Shown here piece by piece: positions 14,780-23,063 of a stretch of 24,740 nucleotides of DNA; the stretch's first letter is position 1; each line of letters opens with the position of its first letter. The translations under genes were made by a program, and so were the position numbers. The notes below the pieces were generated by a model, which searched no databases, was not told where the DNA came from, and was given only the letters and a program-made list of their open reading frames with translations. Source of the stretch: Lachnospiraceae bacterium UBA7160 (GTDB taxonomy: Bacteria; Bacillota; Clostridia; Lachnospirales; Lachnospiraceae); NCBI GenBank assembly GCA_002491565.1, contig DKWE01000029.1, positions 1-24,740 of the forward strand. Reading direction: 5' to 3'.

Positions 14780-16378
14780 ATGAAAAAAAGAGTACTTCTG
14801 CTGTCAGCCATTTGCCTGCTCAGCCAATGTGCTGTGGTTTATGGAGAGGGGGAGGCAGAACAGGAAAAGCAGCCATGGCTGGTGCCTTATGAGGAAACCG
14901 TTGAAATGCACATTGCGAATGCTGAGTCTACGACTGCGGAATGGGCTCAGGAGGGTGACGATGTGACTAATAATGTTTTTACCCGTGCGTATAAGGACTG
15001 GCTGAATGTTGATGTGATTACTGACTGGGTAAGCGCTGATTATGATGAGAGTCTGAATCTTGCGATTGCCTCGGGAGATCTGCCGGATGTATTTCTTGCC
15101 AATAATGTACAGTATACACAGCTTGTTGAAGCGGGCATGCTTGAGGATATGACGGATGTCTTTGAGGAAAACCTGTCTGACTTTGCGCGGGAACAGTATG
15201 ATGCAGTACCGGCGGTTGTGGACGCATACCGTGTGGATGGTCGTCTTTATGGGATTCCGACTTTATATTATGGCGATATTGATAAGCCATACTATATGTG
15301 GCTGCGCAAGGACTGGATGGAGGAGCTGGGGGTTTCGGCGCCAACGACTATCGATGAGATGATGAGTATTATTGAGCAGATGAATGAAAAATATGGAACG
15401 AGAGGAATTGCGGAGGATAAGACGCTTGATAATCTGCTGGGTATCGCTTGCGCATGGCATGCTTATCCGGGGATCTGGGTAGAAGATGAGGACGGACATC
15501 TGGTTTATGGTTCTATTCAGGAGGAAATGAAGCAGGTAATCAGTACCTATGCTGACTGGTATGCGCGCGGTCTGATCAATCCGAACTTCGCAGTTCAGGA
15601 TTCAGAGGCTGTCAAGACAGATGTTATTAATGGTAAATATGGTGCGCAGCCGTTTCTCCAGTGGTGGGGCTGGCATGCCGGAACGAATGTGGTAGAAGCT
15701 ACAGGAAATAATAATTCTTATTTCCTGCCGTATGCGGTACCGTCTGTGGATGAGAATCCAGTGCTCTATCCGCTGGTATTCCCGAATGAAAAGGTTCTTG
15801 TTGTCCGAAAGGGCTATGAGCATGTGGATGCTGCCGTTAAATTAATGAACCTGCATCTGTATGTGGACAGTGAGGCAGTGAAGGACGGATTGATTGATGT
15901 GAATGATTTCCATTATTATACAACGACTATCAATTTCCTGCCATTTAACGTGAAGCCTACGATGGGAGACTATAACGGATATTACCAGGCGATTGAATAT
16001 AAGAAAACAGGGGATCCGAGTGTATTCACCTATTCCGGAAATCTGGATAAATGTACGACTGCAGAAGCGTTCCTGAATAGCGGTGACACCTCAGGAACGA
16101 TCGGAGGTATGCTGCAGATGTACCATGCTCAGTGTGCTTACAGCATTGGCGCAGGTATTGTTGAGCGGGATGAATTCAAGCGGGATGCTATGTGGGGGGC
16201 TGCACCGGAGGTGGTAAACAGTTATGGCTCCACGCTGGATGATCTTCTTCTGGAAGGTTTTACACTGATTATAACAGGCCAGCAGCCGGTCGAGTATTTC
16301 GATACGCTGGTGGAAGCGTGGAAAGCTGCAGGTGGCGATGAGATGACAGCTGCTGTAAATGAAATGTACCGTAAATAA
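14780..16378 (+). CDS. Extracellular solute-binding protein of a sugar ABC transporter
   Basis: A 532-residue exported binding protein of the large LplA-like type that captures oligosaccharides for the two permeases downstream. Residues 1-22 form a signal peptide (MKKRVLLLSAICLLSQCAVVYG). The two Cys residues (12 and 17) are preceded by Ile and Gln, so there is no canonical lipobox, and cleavage after VYG is a possible alternative. The mature protein shows the family pattern: WLNVDVITDWVSADYDESLN, IASGDLPDVFLAN, then GRLYGIPTLYYG, LRKDWMEELGVSAPTT and YADWYARGLINPNF. The first gene of the locus, it starts at an ATG after AAAGGAGA. A terminator-like hairpin after it probably allows more binding protein than permease to be made. 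Confidence 0.9.
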   Translation: MKKRVLLLSAICLLSQCAVVYGEGEAEQEKQPWLVPYEETVEMHIANAESTTAEWAQEGDDVTNNVFTRAYKDWLNVDVITDWVSADYDESLNLAIASGDLPDVFLANNVQYTQLVEAGMLEDMTDVFEENLSDFAREQYDAVPAVVDAYRVDGRLYGIPTLYYGDIDKPYYMWLRKDWMEELGVSAPTTIDEMMSIIEQMNEKYGTRGIAEDKTLDNLLGIACAWHAYPGIWVEDEDGHLVYGSIQEEMKQVISTYADWYARGLINPNFAVQDSEAVKTDVINGKYGAQPFLQWWGWHAGTNVVEATGNNNSYFLPYAVPSVDENPVLYPLVFPNEKVLVVRKGYEHVDAAVKLMNLHLYVDSEAVKDGLIDVNDFHYYTTTINFLPFNVKPTMGDYNGYYQAIEYKKTGDPSVFTYSGNLDKCTTAEAFLNSGDTSGTIGGMLQMYHAQCAYSIGAGIVERDEFKRDAMWGAAPEVVNSYGSTLDDLLLEGFTLIITGQQPVEYFDTLVEAWKAAGGDEMTAAVNEMYRK

Positions 16379-16508
16379 GAAATGAGTAACTGTTCAGCAG
16401 CAATGCCCTGCGCAGTACTTTCACGCATTTATACATGAAAATCCTGAGTGCTGTAAGCAAAAATCCCATCACTGAAGGGCGCTGAACAGATACAGAAATG
16501 ATAGGAAA

Positions 16509-16550
16509 GCGTGGGTGGGCCGCAGATGGTGTGGCGGAGCCCACGTTTTT
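16509..16550 (+). terminator. Intercistronic terminator/attenuator after the binding-protein gene
   Basis: CGTGGG (16510-16515) pairs with CCCACG (16540-16545), with inner GCCGC/GGCGG pairing, and TTTTT follows. It lies between the binding-protein and permease genes with the next start at 16582, so some transcripts must read through. This is a common way to keep binding protein in excess. Confidence 0.75.
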
Positions 16551-16581
16551 CATTTTCCGTCAAGGGAAAGGAGACAATACC

Positions 16582-17490
16582 ATGAAACGAAAATCATCAT
16601 TCTGGAAAGATTTCAAAAAGCAATGGTATTATTATGCGATGGTTACACCGGTAATTATTTTGGTCTTTATTTTTTCTTATCTCCCGCTATATGGTCTGGT
16701 GATTGCTTTTCAGAAATATAATCCCGCGCTTGGTTTTCGCTCTGCTTGGGTGGGGTTGGATAATTTCATTTTTCTATTTAAACAACCCAATTTCGTGCGC
16801 ACTATCTGGAATACGCTTTACATTGCTGTCTTGAAAATTGCTGGCGGGATTCTTGTCCCTGTAACGGTGTCACTGCTTTTGAATGAGGTGCGCAATGCCA
16901 GAATGAAGCATATGTTTCAGACAGCGGTTTATCTGCCCTATTTTTTGTCATGGGTGCTTCTTGCCGGTGTTTTAATGGATATCCTTGGCACAGACGGTAT
17001 TATCAACCAAACGCTGAAGCAGCTGGGGCTAGGGTCTGTGAATTTTCTGGGGAATGCAAAAATCTTTCCGTGGACCATGATAGTTTCCGATATCTGGAAG
17101 AATTTTGGCTTTGGGACGGTGGTTTATCTTGCGGCGCTGACAGGGATTGACCCCGGACTGTATGAGGCAGCTGTTGTGGATGGGGCGGGACGGTGGAAAC
17201 AGACGGTCTATATCACGCTTCCGCAACTGACGCCAACCATTGTATTGATGAGTGTGCTGGCCTTAGGAGGTGTGCTGAATGCAGGCTTCGATCAAATTTA
17301 CAACTTGTATTCGCCGATCGTTTTTACGACGGGAGATATTATTGATACCTATGTATACCGGCTTGGCATCACGCAGGCACAATATTCGATTGGAACGGCG
17401 GTAGGTCTTTTTAAGTCTGCGGTTTCCGCAGTACTGATTTGCTCGTCTTATTATCTGGCGGACCGTTTTACCGGTTACCGTGTGTTTTAA
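16582..17490 (+). CDS. ABC sugar transporter permease, LplB-like
   Basis: A 302-residue inner membrane permease that, with its partner at 17511, forms the transport channel. Six hydrophobic segments are visible, starting with YYYAMVTPVIILVFIFSYLP. Residues YEAAVVDGAGRWKQTVYITLP form the EAA loop that docks to the ATPase. No ATPase gene is in the window; transporters of this type normally use a shared MsmX-like ATPase encoded elsewhere. The ATG at 16582 follows AAAGGAGACAATACC; the open frame extends upstream through the terminator to 16498 but has no start signal there. It ends 20 bp before the next permease gene. Confidence 0.92.
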   Translation: MKRKSSFWKDFKKQWYYYAMVTPVIILVFIFSYLPLYGLVIAFQKYNPALGFRSAWVGLDNFIFLFKQPNFVRTIWNTLYIAVLKIAGGILVPVTVSLLLNEVRNARMKHMFQTAVYLPYFLSWVLLAGVLMDILGTDGIINQTLKQLGLGSVNFLGNAKIFPWTMIVSDIWKNFGFGTVVYLAALTGIDPGLYEAAVVDGAGRWKQTVYITLPQLTPTIVLMSVLALGGVLNAGFDQIYNLYSPIVFTTGDIIDTYVYRLGITQAQYSIGTAVGLFKSAVSAVLICSSYYLADRFTGYRVF

Positions 17491-17510
17491 CAATCAGAGG
17501 AGGGAATGAA

Positions 17511-18401
17511 ATGAATCGTTATTGCAGAACGCGGGCACAAAAACTTTTTTCCGTTTTTAATACTATATTTCTGATTCTGATCTCTTTGACGTGCATTCTT
17601 CCGTTTGTCCATCTGCTGGCAGTGTCCTTTAGCGGGGCGACGGCGGTTGCTGCGGGGGAGGTGCTGTTTCTGCCGGTAGATTTTACACTGTCTTCGTATA
17701 TTTTTGCCTTGTCTGGCCGATTTCCCAAAGCGCTGCTGATTTCACTTGGACGAGTGCTGCTGGGTGTGGCAGTGAATCTGACTGCCTGCGTATTAACGGC
17801 ATATCCACTCTCCCGAAGCATATCGCAGTTCAGGGGGAGGAATATAATTGCAGGGTATTTTATTGTAACGATGATTATAAATGGAGGCTTGATACCGACC
17901 TACCTCGTGGTAGCGAAACTGGGGCTGCTCAATTCTGTGTGGGCGCTTGTCCTGCCGACGCTGTTGCCAGTTAATAGTATGCTGATTTTGATGAATTTCA
18001 TCCGGCAGCTTCCAGACGAGCTGGAGGAGGCCGCCATGATCGATGGCGCTGGTCCTTTCCGTATTTTGTGGAGTGTACTATTGCCGCTGTTAAAGCCAGC
18101 GCTGGCTACGATTGCACTGTTTAGTATAATATTTCACTGGAACGACTGGCTGGGGGGGATGATCTATATTAAGGATATACGCAGCTATCCTCTGCAGACC
18201 TACCTGCAGACGCTTTTAAAGAGTATGGATGAAATCCTGCGCACTGCTGGGAATGATTATGTAAAAATGATTTCCATGATGAATGCGAGGACAGGGCGCG
18301 CAGCGCAGCTGTTTCTTGACGCTTTGCCAGTCATTCTGATTTATCCGTTTTTGCAGCGGTATTTTGCGGCTGGTCTGGTTATAGGAAGTGTAAAGGGATA
18401 A
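17511..18401 (+). CDS. ABC sugar transporter permease, YtcP/LplC-like
   Basis: The second channel subunit, 296 residues, six membrane segments. The first is FNTIFLILISLTCILPFVHL. Near the middle comes YFIVTMIINGGLIPTYLVV, typical of the LplC/YtcP group, and later the EAA loop EEAAMIDGAGPFRILWSVLLP. A soluble-facing insertion near the end contains DYVKMISMMNARTG, then the last helix. The ATG at 17511 follows GAGGAGGGAATGAA. It is co-transcribed with the first permease (20-bp gap) and probably with the enzyme gene that follows 47 bp later. Confidence 0.92.
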   Translation: MNRYCRTRAQKLFSVFNTIFLILISLTCILPFVHLLAVSFSGATAVAAGEVLFLPVDFTLSSYIFALSGRFPKALLISLGRVLLGVAVNLTACVLTAYPLSRSISQFRGRNIIAGYFIVTMIINGGLIPTYLVVAKLGLLNSVWALVLPTLLPVNSMLILMNFIRQLPDELEEAAMIDGAGPFRILWSVLLPLLKPALATIALFSIIFHWNDWLGGMIYIKDIRSYPLQTYLQTLLKSMDEILRTAGNDYVKMISMMNARTGRAAQLFLDALPVILIYPFLQRYFAAGLVIGSVKG

Positions 18402-18448
18402 TCTAATGGCTCATATTACAATTTTCTGAAGGAATGGAGGTTACTGTT

Positions 18449-20347
18449 TTGAATTATACAATTTCCAATCCCTGGTACCGGGATCGCGCAGGCAGGAAAA
18501 TGGCTTTGTATCCGATTGGACCAAACCGGTTTGCTGATTCTTTTGTTGAGGTAAGGCTGGATATCCGGCAGCTTAACGAGTGCCGCACTGCCGTTACGCA
18601 TTTCTGGCGCAGTCTTGGCGGTGATCTGGAGATTCAGCCGGTCATTCAGGTCACAGACACATTTAAGTTTGACGAATATCTGATTCCCTGCGTCTCTATT
18701 CATGGAAACGGATGGGGAAACGGGAAGGAGCCCAAGGGTCTTGCATTGGATGGGAGTCCCTGGGTGTTTGACGCCAGACGCACGGCAATTCCAGGTTGTA
18801 CACTAACGGAGAATGAGGCGCATTATTGTGCGCTGCTGGCATCGAATGACAGTCCGGTCTCGCTTCGCACATCCTGCTCGATGGAAGTGCTTCCGGATGG
18901 ACATATGGTACACCGCCTGTTGTATCCTACGATAGAAGAGCCATTAACGTATGCGGGCCGCGACCGCTATGAGGCGGACTATCAGACATATGTGCACCTT
19001 ACTGAAAAAGAGGAATTTACTGCTACGGCACTGATCCTTTCGGGATGCCCTGTACGGCGGTATTTTGCGATCTTTGATATTCAAAATGAACTGATGGATT
19101 TCCTCGATGAACCTTTTTTACCGGAGCTGTCGCAGGAGGTTTTGTGGGACTTGTCAATTCAGTTTGCTGAGACGCTGTGGTATCCATATAAAGGGACAGG
19201 CTTGTTTATCATTGGACATATGCTGACACCAGATGGGGTGCGGCTTCGGGAGAATTTTGAGATCGGCTGGTGTGGGCAGAATGGAATGTATGCGCAGATG
19301 CTGATTTATGATTATATAAAAACAGGAAATCGGAGGCATCTGAGTATGGCGATGCGCTGCATGGATGCGTGGGCGCAAGCAGTTTGTATGGAGACGGGGT
19401 TGCCATGGATACACTATGAGGACAGAGGAAAAAAGGAAGCAATTTGTGATGCGTGTAACCTTAGCTTTTATATAACGCAGCTTTTGAAATGTTATGAGGA
19501 ACTTCAGAAATTGGGGATCGACAGGGACATATACCGGGATGCAGCTATCGGCACAGCAGAATTTCTGATAGGACAGTGTTCCCGGGAGCATGGGCTGGGA
19601 AAAGCATGGCGTGTGAGTGATGGGGCGTGTGTGGATGCGGACGGCACGATCGGAGCATACCTGATCCACCCTTTTGCTGAGGTTTACCGGCATACAAAAG
19701 ATCCGCGTTATCTGGATGCGGCAAAGCAGCTGATGGATTTTTATGTCAAGCGGGATTTGCAGAGATTTGAATGCACTGCAGGGGCGCTGGATACTTGCTG
19801 TATTGATAAGGAGACGTCAGGCGCCCTGCTTTTAGGCGGTATTACTCTGTATGAGATAGAAAAGGAGCAAAGGTACCTTGACGAAGCGGTTCTTGCGGGC
19901 GCATACTTTTGCTCATGGATGTATCTTTATGATGTACCGTGTGAGGCGGACAGTGACTTTTCGGTACTTCACTATCGCAGTATTGGTGGCACCGCGGTAT
20001 CCACACAGCATCATCATATTGATCCGTGGGGCGTGCTTGTGGTTCCCTCTCTGCATAAACTTGCAGTATATACAGGAGATATACGGTGGCGAAAACGTGC
20101 AGAGGCGATGTGGTTTAATGGAACGCAATGTATTACACGGCATGATGGTGACCGTATACACGGGCTTGAGCGGCCTGTTGGCAGCCAAAATGAAGGCTTT
20201 CTTCAGTGCCGCTGGGGGGAGGCAAAAGAAACGGTTCCAGGAACGGTCAATGACTGGCTGGTGGCATGGCCGGCAGCTTTTCGCATGAATACGCTGGTAG
20301 AACTGAAGAATCTGGGCAAAGCTCCTGGCTGTGATGAGTATTTTTGA
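18449..20347 (+). CDS. Six-hairpin glycosidase-like protein, uncharacterised
   Basis: A 632-residue cytoplasmic protein with no signal peptide. The N-terminal ~210 residues look beta-rich; residues about 220-620 show repeated helix pairs with small residues and short aromatic turns, as in (alpha/alpha)6-barrel glycoside hydrolases. Examples are ENFEIGWCGQNGMYAQML (about 267) with YDYIKTGNRRHLSMAMRCMD, IGAYLIHPFAEVYRHTKDPR, and the His-rich STQHHHIDPWG (about 518). It probably acts on the oligosaccharide brought in by the adjacent transporter, for example as a hydrolase, epimerase or uronyl hydrolase. I cannot assign a family or catalytic residues. I chose the TTG at 18449 because GGAGG lies seven bases before it; the ATG at 18434 has its Shine-Dalgarno directly against the codon. 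The gene is in the sugar operon. Confidence 0.75.
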   Translation: MNYTISNPWYRDRAGRKMALYPIGPNRFADSFVEVRLDIRQLNECRTAVTHFWRSLGGDLEIQPVIQVTDTFKFDEYLIPCVSIHGNGWGNGKEPKGLALDGSPWVFDARRTAIPGCTLTENEAHYCALLASNDSPVSLRTSCSMEVLPDGHMVHRLLYPTIEEPLTYAGRDRYEADYQTYVHLTEKEEFTATALILSGCPVRRYFAIFDIQNELMDFLDEPFLPELSQEVLWDLSIQFAETLWYPYKGTGLFIIGHMLTPDGVRLRENFEIGWCGQNGMYAQMLIYDYIKTGNRRHLSMAMRCMDAWAQAVCMETGLPWIHYEDRGKKEAICDACNLSFYITQLLKCYEELQKLGIDRDIYRDAAIGTAEFLIGQCSREHGLGKAWRVSDGACVDADGTIGAYLIHPFAEVYRHTKDPRYLDAAKQLMDFYVKRDLQRFECTAGALDTCCIDKETSGALLLGGITLYEIEKEQRYLDEAVLAGAYFCSWMYLYDVPCEADSDFSVLHYRSIGGTAVSTQHHHIDPWGVLVVPSLHKLAVYTGDIRWRKRAEAMWFNGTQCITRHDGDRIHGLERPVGSQNEGFLQCRWGEAKETVPGTVNDWLVAWPAAFRMNTLVELKNLGKAPGCDEYF

Positions 20348-20418
20348 CAGGTGCTTCTTTTCTGTGATAATGCCTGGCGCAACAGAACAGTCTGACTATA
20401 CAAAGGGGAGGTGATCTG

Positions 20419-21243
20419 GTGATTCCGTTTTTTGAAGTGATTCCGGACGATATCGCATATAATCCGATTCATGCATTTCATTTTATGGATCATTTGCATG
20501 ACGATCTGGAAATTCTGTTCTTGAGTGAGGGAACTTTGATTGTAACGATCGATGGAATAGAATACCGGGTGGGAAGCAGGCAGTTTTTGTTTATATGGCC
20601 GCAGACGATCCATTCTTTCCGGACGCCCGCTGGAGAAAAGCCAAATGGTGTGCACCTGATCGTAAAACCCAGTATGATGCCATATCTGCGGACGCAGCTG
20701 GTAGGTTATGTGCCGTCGAATCCGCAGCTTCCTTTTGATGAGATGGATTTGGAGTCTGGCTGTATGGTTGCTATGCTTATCCGTCTGCTGGACGCACCGA
20801 AGAATCCAATGCTTTATCCGCTTGCTGGCATGCTTGTGACTAAATTCCTGCCGGATCTGAATCTTGTGCCGCGCAGGCACACAATCGAGGGAAAGGCAAA
20901 AGCGATTATTGACTATATATCCAAACATTACAGTGAGGATATCACACTGGAGGATGTTGCGCAGAATACAGGAATTAACAAATACTGGATCTCAAAAACA
21001 TTTTCCGGAAAGTTTAATACAAGTTTTCGTAGTTACCTGAACGCGATACGGATGAGCCATGCCGGCGAGATGCTTACAATGGGGGAGCAATCGGTCACTT
21101 ACATCAGCTATGAGTGCGGGTTTAGTTCGCTTCGTACCTTTAACCGGAATTTTGTGGCATATTATGGAATGACACCTACTGAATATCGGCATAATTTTCT
21201 TTCACAGTCACTTGGAAAAGAACAGGTACAGTTGCGCATTTGA
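20419..21243 (+). CDS. AraC family transcriptional regulator
   Basis: A 274-residue cytoplasmic DNA-binding protein. Residues 1 to about 150 are a cupin-like ligand-binding domain (HDDLEILFLSEGTLIVTIDG, then SRQFLFIWPQTIHSF). The C-terminal ~105 residues hold two helix-turn-helix units: ITLEDVAQNTGINKYWISKTF and MLTMGEQSVTYISYECGFSS, then the signature LRTFNRNFVAYYGMTPTEYR. It starts at GTG 20419 after GGGGAGG. It is the last gene of the sugar locus, 71 bp after the enzyme gene, and probably senses the imported sugar or a product of it to control the promoter upstream of 14780. It probably replaces a two-component system, which often controls such loci in Gram-positives. Confidence 0.9.
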   Translation: MIPFFEVIPDDIAYNPIHAFHFMDHLHDDLEILFLSEGTLIVTIDGIEYRVGSRQFLFIWPQTIHSFRTPAGEKPNGVHLIVKPSMMPYLRTQLVGYVPSNPQLPFDEMDLESGCMVAMLIRLLDAPKNPMLYPLAGMLVTKFLPDLNLVPRRHTIEGKAKAIIDYISKHYSEDITLEDVAQNTGINKYWISKTFSGKFNTSFRSYLNAIRMSHAGEMLTMGEQSVTYISYECGFSSLRTFNRNFVAYYGMTPTEYRHNFLSQSLGKEQVQLRI

Positions 21244-21286
21244 CACGATTGTCAGAGCGTAACTGTACCTTATGGGGTTATTTTTT
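21224..21286 (+). terminator. Terminator-like hairpin overlapping the AraC gene stop codon
   Basis: AGGTACAGTTGCGC (21224-21237) pairs with GCGTAACTGTACCT (21257-21270) over 14 bp with one wobble. The left arm lies in the last codons of the AraC gene and the stop codon (21241-21243) is in the loop. A run of six T follows only after ten more bases, so termination may be weak. Alternatively the palindrome serves as a protein-binding site. Confidence 0.6.
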
Positions 21287-21456
21287 CACGACTGGCCCCC
21301 GGATTTCACTGTGAGAATCTGCTGCTGACATATCCTTGTCAAAGTATACCTCAATTTCCGCATGTCTCTTACCCTGTAATAGTCTTAGAAATAAAACCGC
21401 CAGCCGCAGCATCAGCTATAGATTTGTCCAGGAGGGCAGGATACTCAGCGTTTCTC

Positions 21457-21624
21457 TTCCCGCAAATTTTTGAGCGGTTCTACAGGGGCCGCCATGCCTC
21501 AAAAAATAGTGTGGGAGTCGGCCTGGCTATGGCGCGCCAGATCATTATGCAGCAGAATGGGGTGATCCAGGTGCAAAGCGAGGAAGGCTGCGGGACGGAG
21601 TTCAGGGTGAAGCTGTATGAATGA
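21457..21624 (+). pseudogene. C-terminal remnant of a sensor histidine kinase
   Basis: A 55-residue stretch reads FPQIFERFYRGRHASKNSVG, then VGLAMARQIIMQQNGVIQVQ and ends GCGTEFRVKLYE before the stop at 21622. These are the F-box, G2 box and last strand of a HATPase domain. Everything before is missing: no H-box, N-box or start codon. The preceding ~200 bases hold no recognisable coding sequence. Because the kinase remnant at 1864 keeps its own C-terminus, this fragment comes from another kinase gene. Confidence 0.75.
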
Positions 21625-21695
21625 AAAACAGATAGATAAGTGGCTGAAAGCATGATATACTCATGGGTAAGATAGAAGCGGCAGAGGAGATACAA

Positions 21696-21809
21696 ATGCT
21701 GAGAGGATCAGAGAAGGAAGAAGAAAAGCTCGTGGAGGAACGGCCGGGGAGACGGTGGATTGGCGTGGCGGAGGGAAAATTCAGGGTGTCGGATGAATTT
21801 GACACATGA
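21696..21809 (+). pseudogene. Short antitoxin-like stub
   Basis: A 37-residue frame starts at ATG 21696 after GAGGAGATACAA. Its second half reads RRWIGVAEGKFRVSDEFDT and stops, resembling the C-terminal tails of VapB/DUF2281-like antitoxins, which carry an (I/L)G-x-A-x-GKF-x-V-x-D-x-FD pattern before a short acidic end. Its N-terminal half is only 18 residues and shows no DNA-binding fold, and no toxin gene follows. It may be a deleted antitoxin whose toxin partner is gone, or a short functional peptide. Start signals look good. Confidence 0.4.
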
Positions 21810-21828
21810 GATGAGGAGTATGGTTGGA

Positions 21829-22203
21829 ATGATGAAAAACAGGAATAAAAAGGAAGTCCTCTTCCTTGCAGGTGTCTTACTGGCGGCAGCGGTGCTGTGG
21901 ATGGGAATCCGGCTGACGCACAGAGAGGATACCGGCTCGATTCTGATCACAGTGGATGGCGAAGAATACGGTATCTGGCCGCTATCGGAAAATCAGATCA
22001 TCAAAATCAATGATACGAATGTCTGCGAAATCGAGGACGGCAAGGTGCGCATGGTGGAGGCGGAATGCCCGGATCATCTCTGTATCAAGCAGGGAGCCAT
22101 CGGTGCGAATGGAGGTCTGATTGTCTGCCTGCCGAACCGGGTTGTCATTCAGGGGATCGCGCCGGAGAGCGCCGGGGACGAAGTAGACGGTGTGGTGAAT
22201 TAG
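21829..22203 (+). CDS. NusG domain II-containing membrane-anchored protein
   Basis: A 124-residue protein with an N-terminal membrane anchor (EVLFLAGVLLAAAVLWMGI) and a C-terminal extracytoplasmic domain. The domain has the NusG_II (PF07009) pattern: ECPDHLCIKQGAI, then GLIVCLPNRVVIQG, with two or three Cys that could form a disulfide. Function in this family is not established; members often sit near electron-transport or FMN-binding genes. I prefer the ATG at 21829, with GAGGAG nine bases upstream; the ATG at 21832 is equally possible, and frames opening at 21760 are less likely. The next gene begins 14 bp after its stop, so the two are probably co-transcribed. Confidence 0.82.
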   Translation: MMKNRNKKEVLFLAGVLLAAAVLWMGIRLTHREDTGSILITVDGEEYGIWPLSENQIIKINDTNVCEIEDGKVRMVEAECPDHLCIKQGAIGANGGLIVCLPNRVVIQGIAPESAGDEVDGVVN

Positions 22204-22217
22204 AAAGGTTGACTGTT

Positions 22218-23051
22218 ATGAAAATATTGGGGCTTCAGAAACTGACTTTGCTCGATTATCCGGGGCATCTCGGGGCAGTCCTCTTCGTGGGAGGCTGCAA
22301 TTTCCGCTGTCCGTTTTGCCAGAACGGACCACTGGTCTGTGCGCCGGAGACGATTCCGGCTTACGATATGGACGAGGTGCGCGCATTTCTGCGAAAGCGG
22401 CAGGGGATTCTGGAAGGGATCTGTGTGACGGGCGGGGAGCCGACGCTGTATCGGGAATTACCTGAGCTATTGGAAGAGATCCGGGGACTGGGCTACCTGG
22501 TGAAGCTTGATACGAACGGGACGAATCCGGATATGCTGGAGATGCTGCTCGCGGAAAGCAGGCTGGACTATGTGGCGATGGACATCAAGGCGGGGCGCGC
22601 AAACTATGCGCGGGTCGCGGGGCTGGACGCGGCGAATGGTATCGGAAACAGCGTCAAAACGGTACCTGGCGCAGCGTTTAGCAAGTGCGCAGACGCTGAG
22701 GCGGAGCAGCTGCTGCAACCGGAAGTATCAAAAACTCCGGTGTCGGATATAACGAAACCGTGTGCCCGGCTTATGGAAAAGATCAACCGCTCGGTTCAGC
22801 TGCTTCTCCACTGCGGGATTGACTATGAGTTTCGCACCACAGTCGTTGGAGGACTTCATACGGAGGAAGACTTCTATGACATCGCCGACTGGCTTGCCGG
22901 GGACAGCCGCTACTATCTGCAGTCGTTCCGCGACGGCGAGAACATTGTGCTGCAGGATCATCCGTTTTTTACTTTTGCTGAAACGCAGATGAAGCAGTTT
23001 CTGGCTATCGTGCAGAGAAAGCTCCCGAATGCCGGACTGCGGGGGATATAG
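22218..23051 (+). CDS. Anaerobic ribonucleotide reductase activating protein-like radical SAM enzyme
   Basis: A 277-residue radical SAM protein of the NrdG2 type (TIGR02495-like). It should make a glycyl radical on a partner enzyme, canonically class III ribonucleotide reductase. The 4Fe-4S/SAM motif is CNFRCPFC at about residues 29-36, preceded by LTLLDYPGHLGAVLFVGG, followed by ICVTGGEPTL, KLDTNGTNP and YVAMDIKAG. Unlike relatives I recall, there is an insertion of about 45 residues (about 136-180) between the AGLDAAN segment and MEKINRSVQLLL. It includes two Cys (in SKCAD and KPCAR). No nrdD is in the window, so the target is unknown. The ATG at 22218 follows AGAAAGG; it ends 12 bp before the next gene. 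Confidence 0.88.
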   Translation: MKILGLQKLTLLDYPGHLGAVLFVGGCNFRCPFCQNGPLVCAPETIPAYDMDEVRAFLRKRQGILEGICVTGGEPTLYRELPELLEEIRGLGYLVKLDTNGTNPDMLEMLLAESRLDYVAMDIKAGRANYARVAGLDAANGIGNSVKTVPGAAFSKCADAEAEQLLQPEVSKTPVSDITKPCARLMEKINRSVQLLLHCGIDYEFRTTVVGGLHTEEDFYDIADWLAGDSRYYLQSFRDGENIVLQDHPFFTFAETQMKQFLAIVQRKLPNAGLRGI

Positions 23052-23063
23052 GAGGTGGGATAG

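Noticed and set aside
20203..20928. 241-residue minus-strand open frame
   Set aside because: It is antisense to the end of the glycosidase-like gene and the start of the AraC gene, both well supported.
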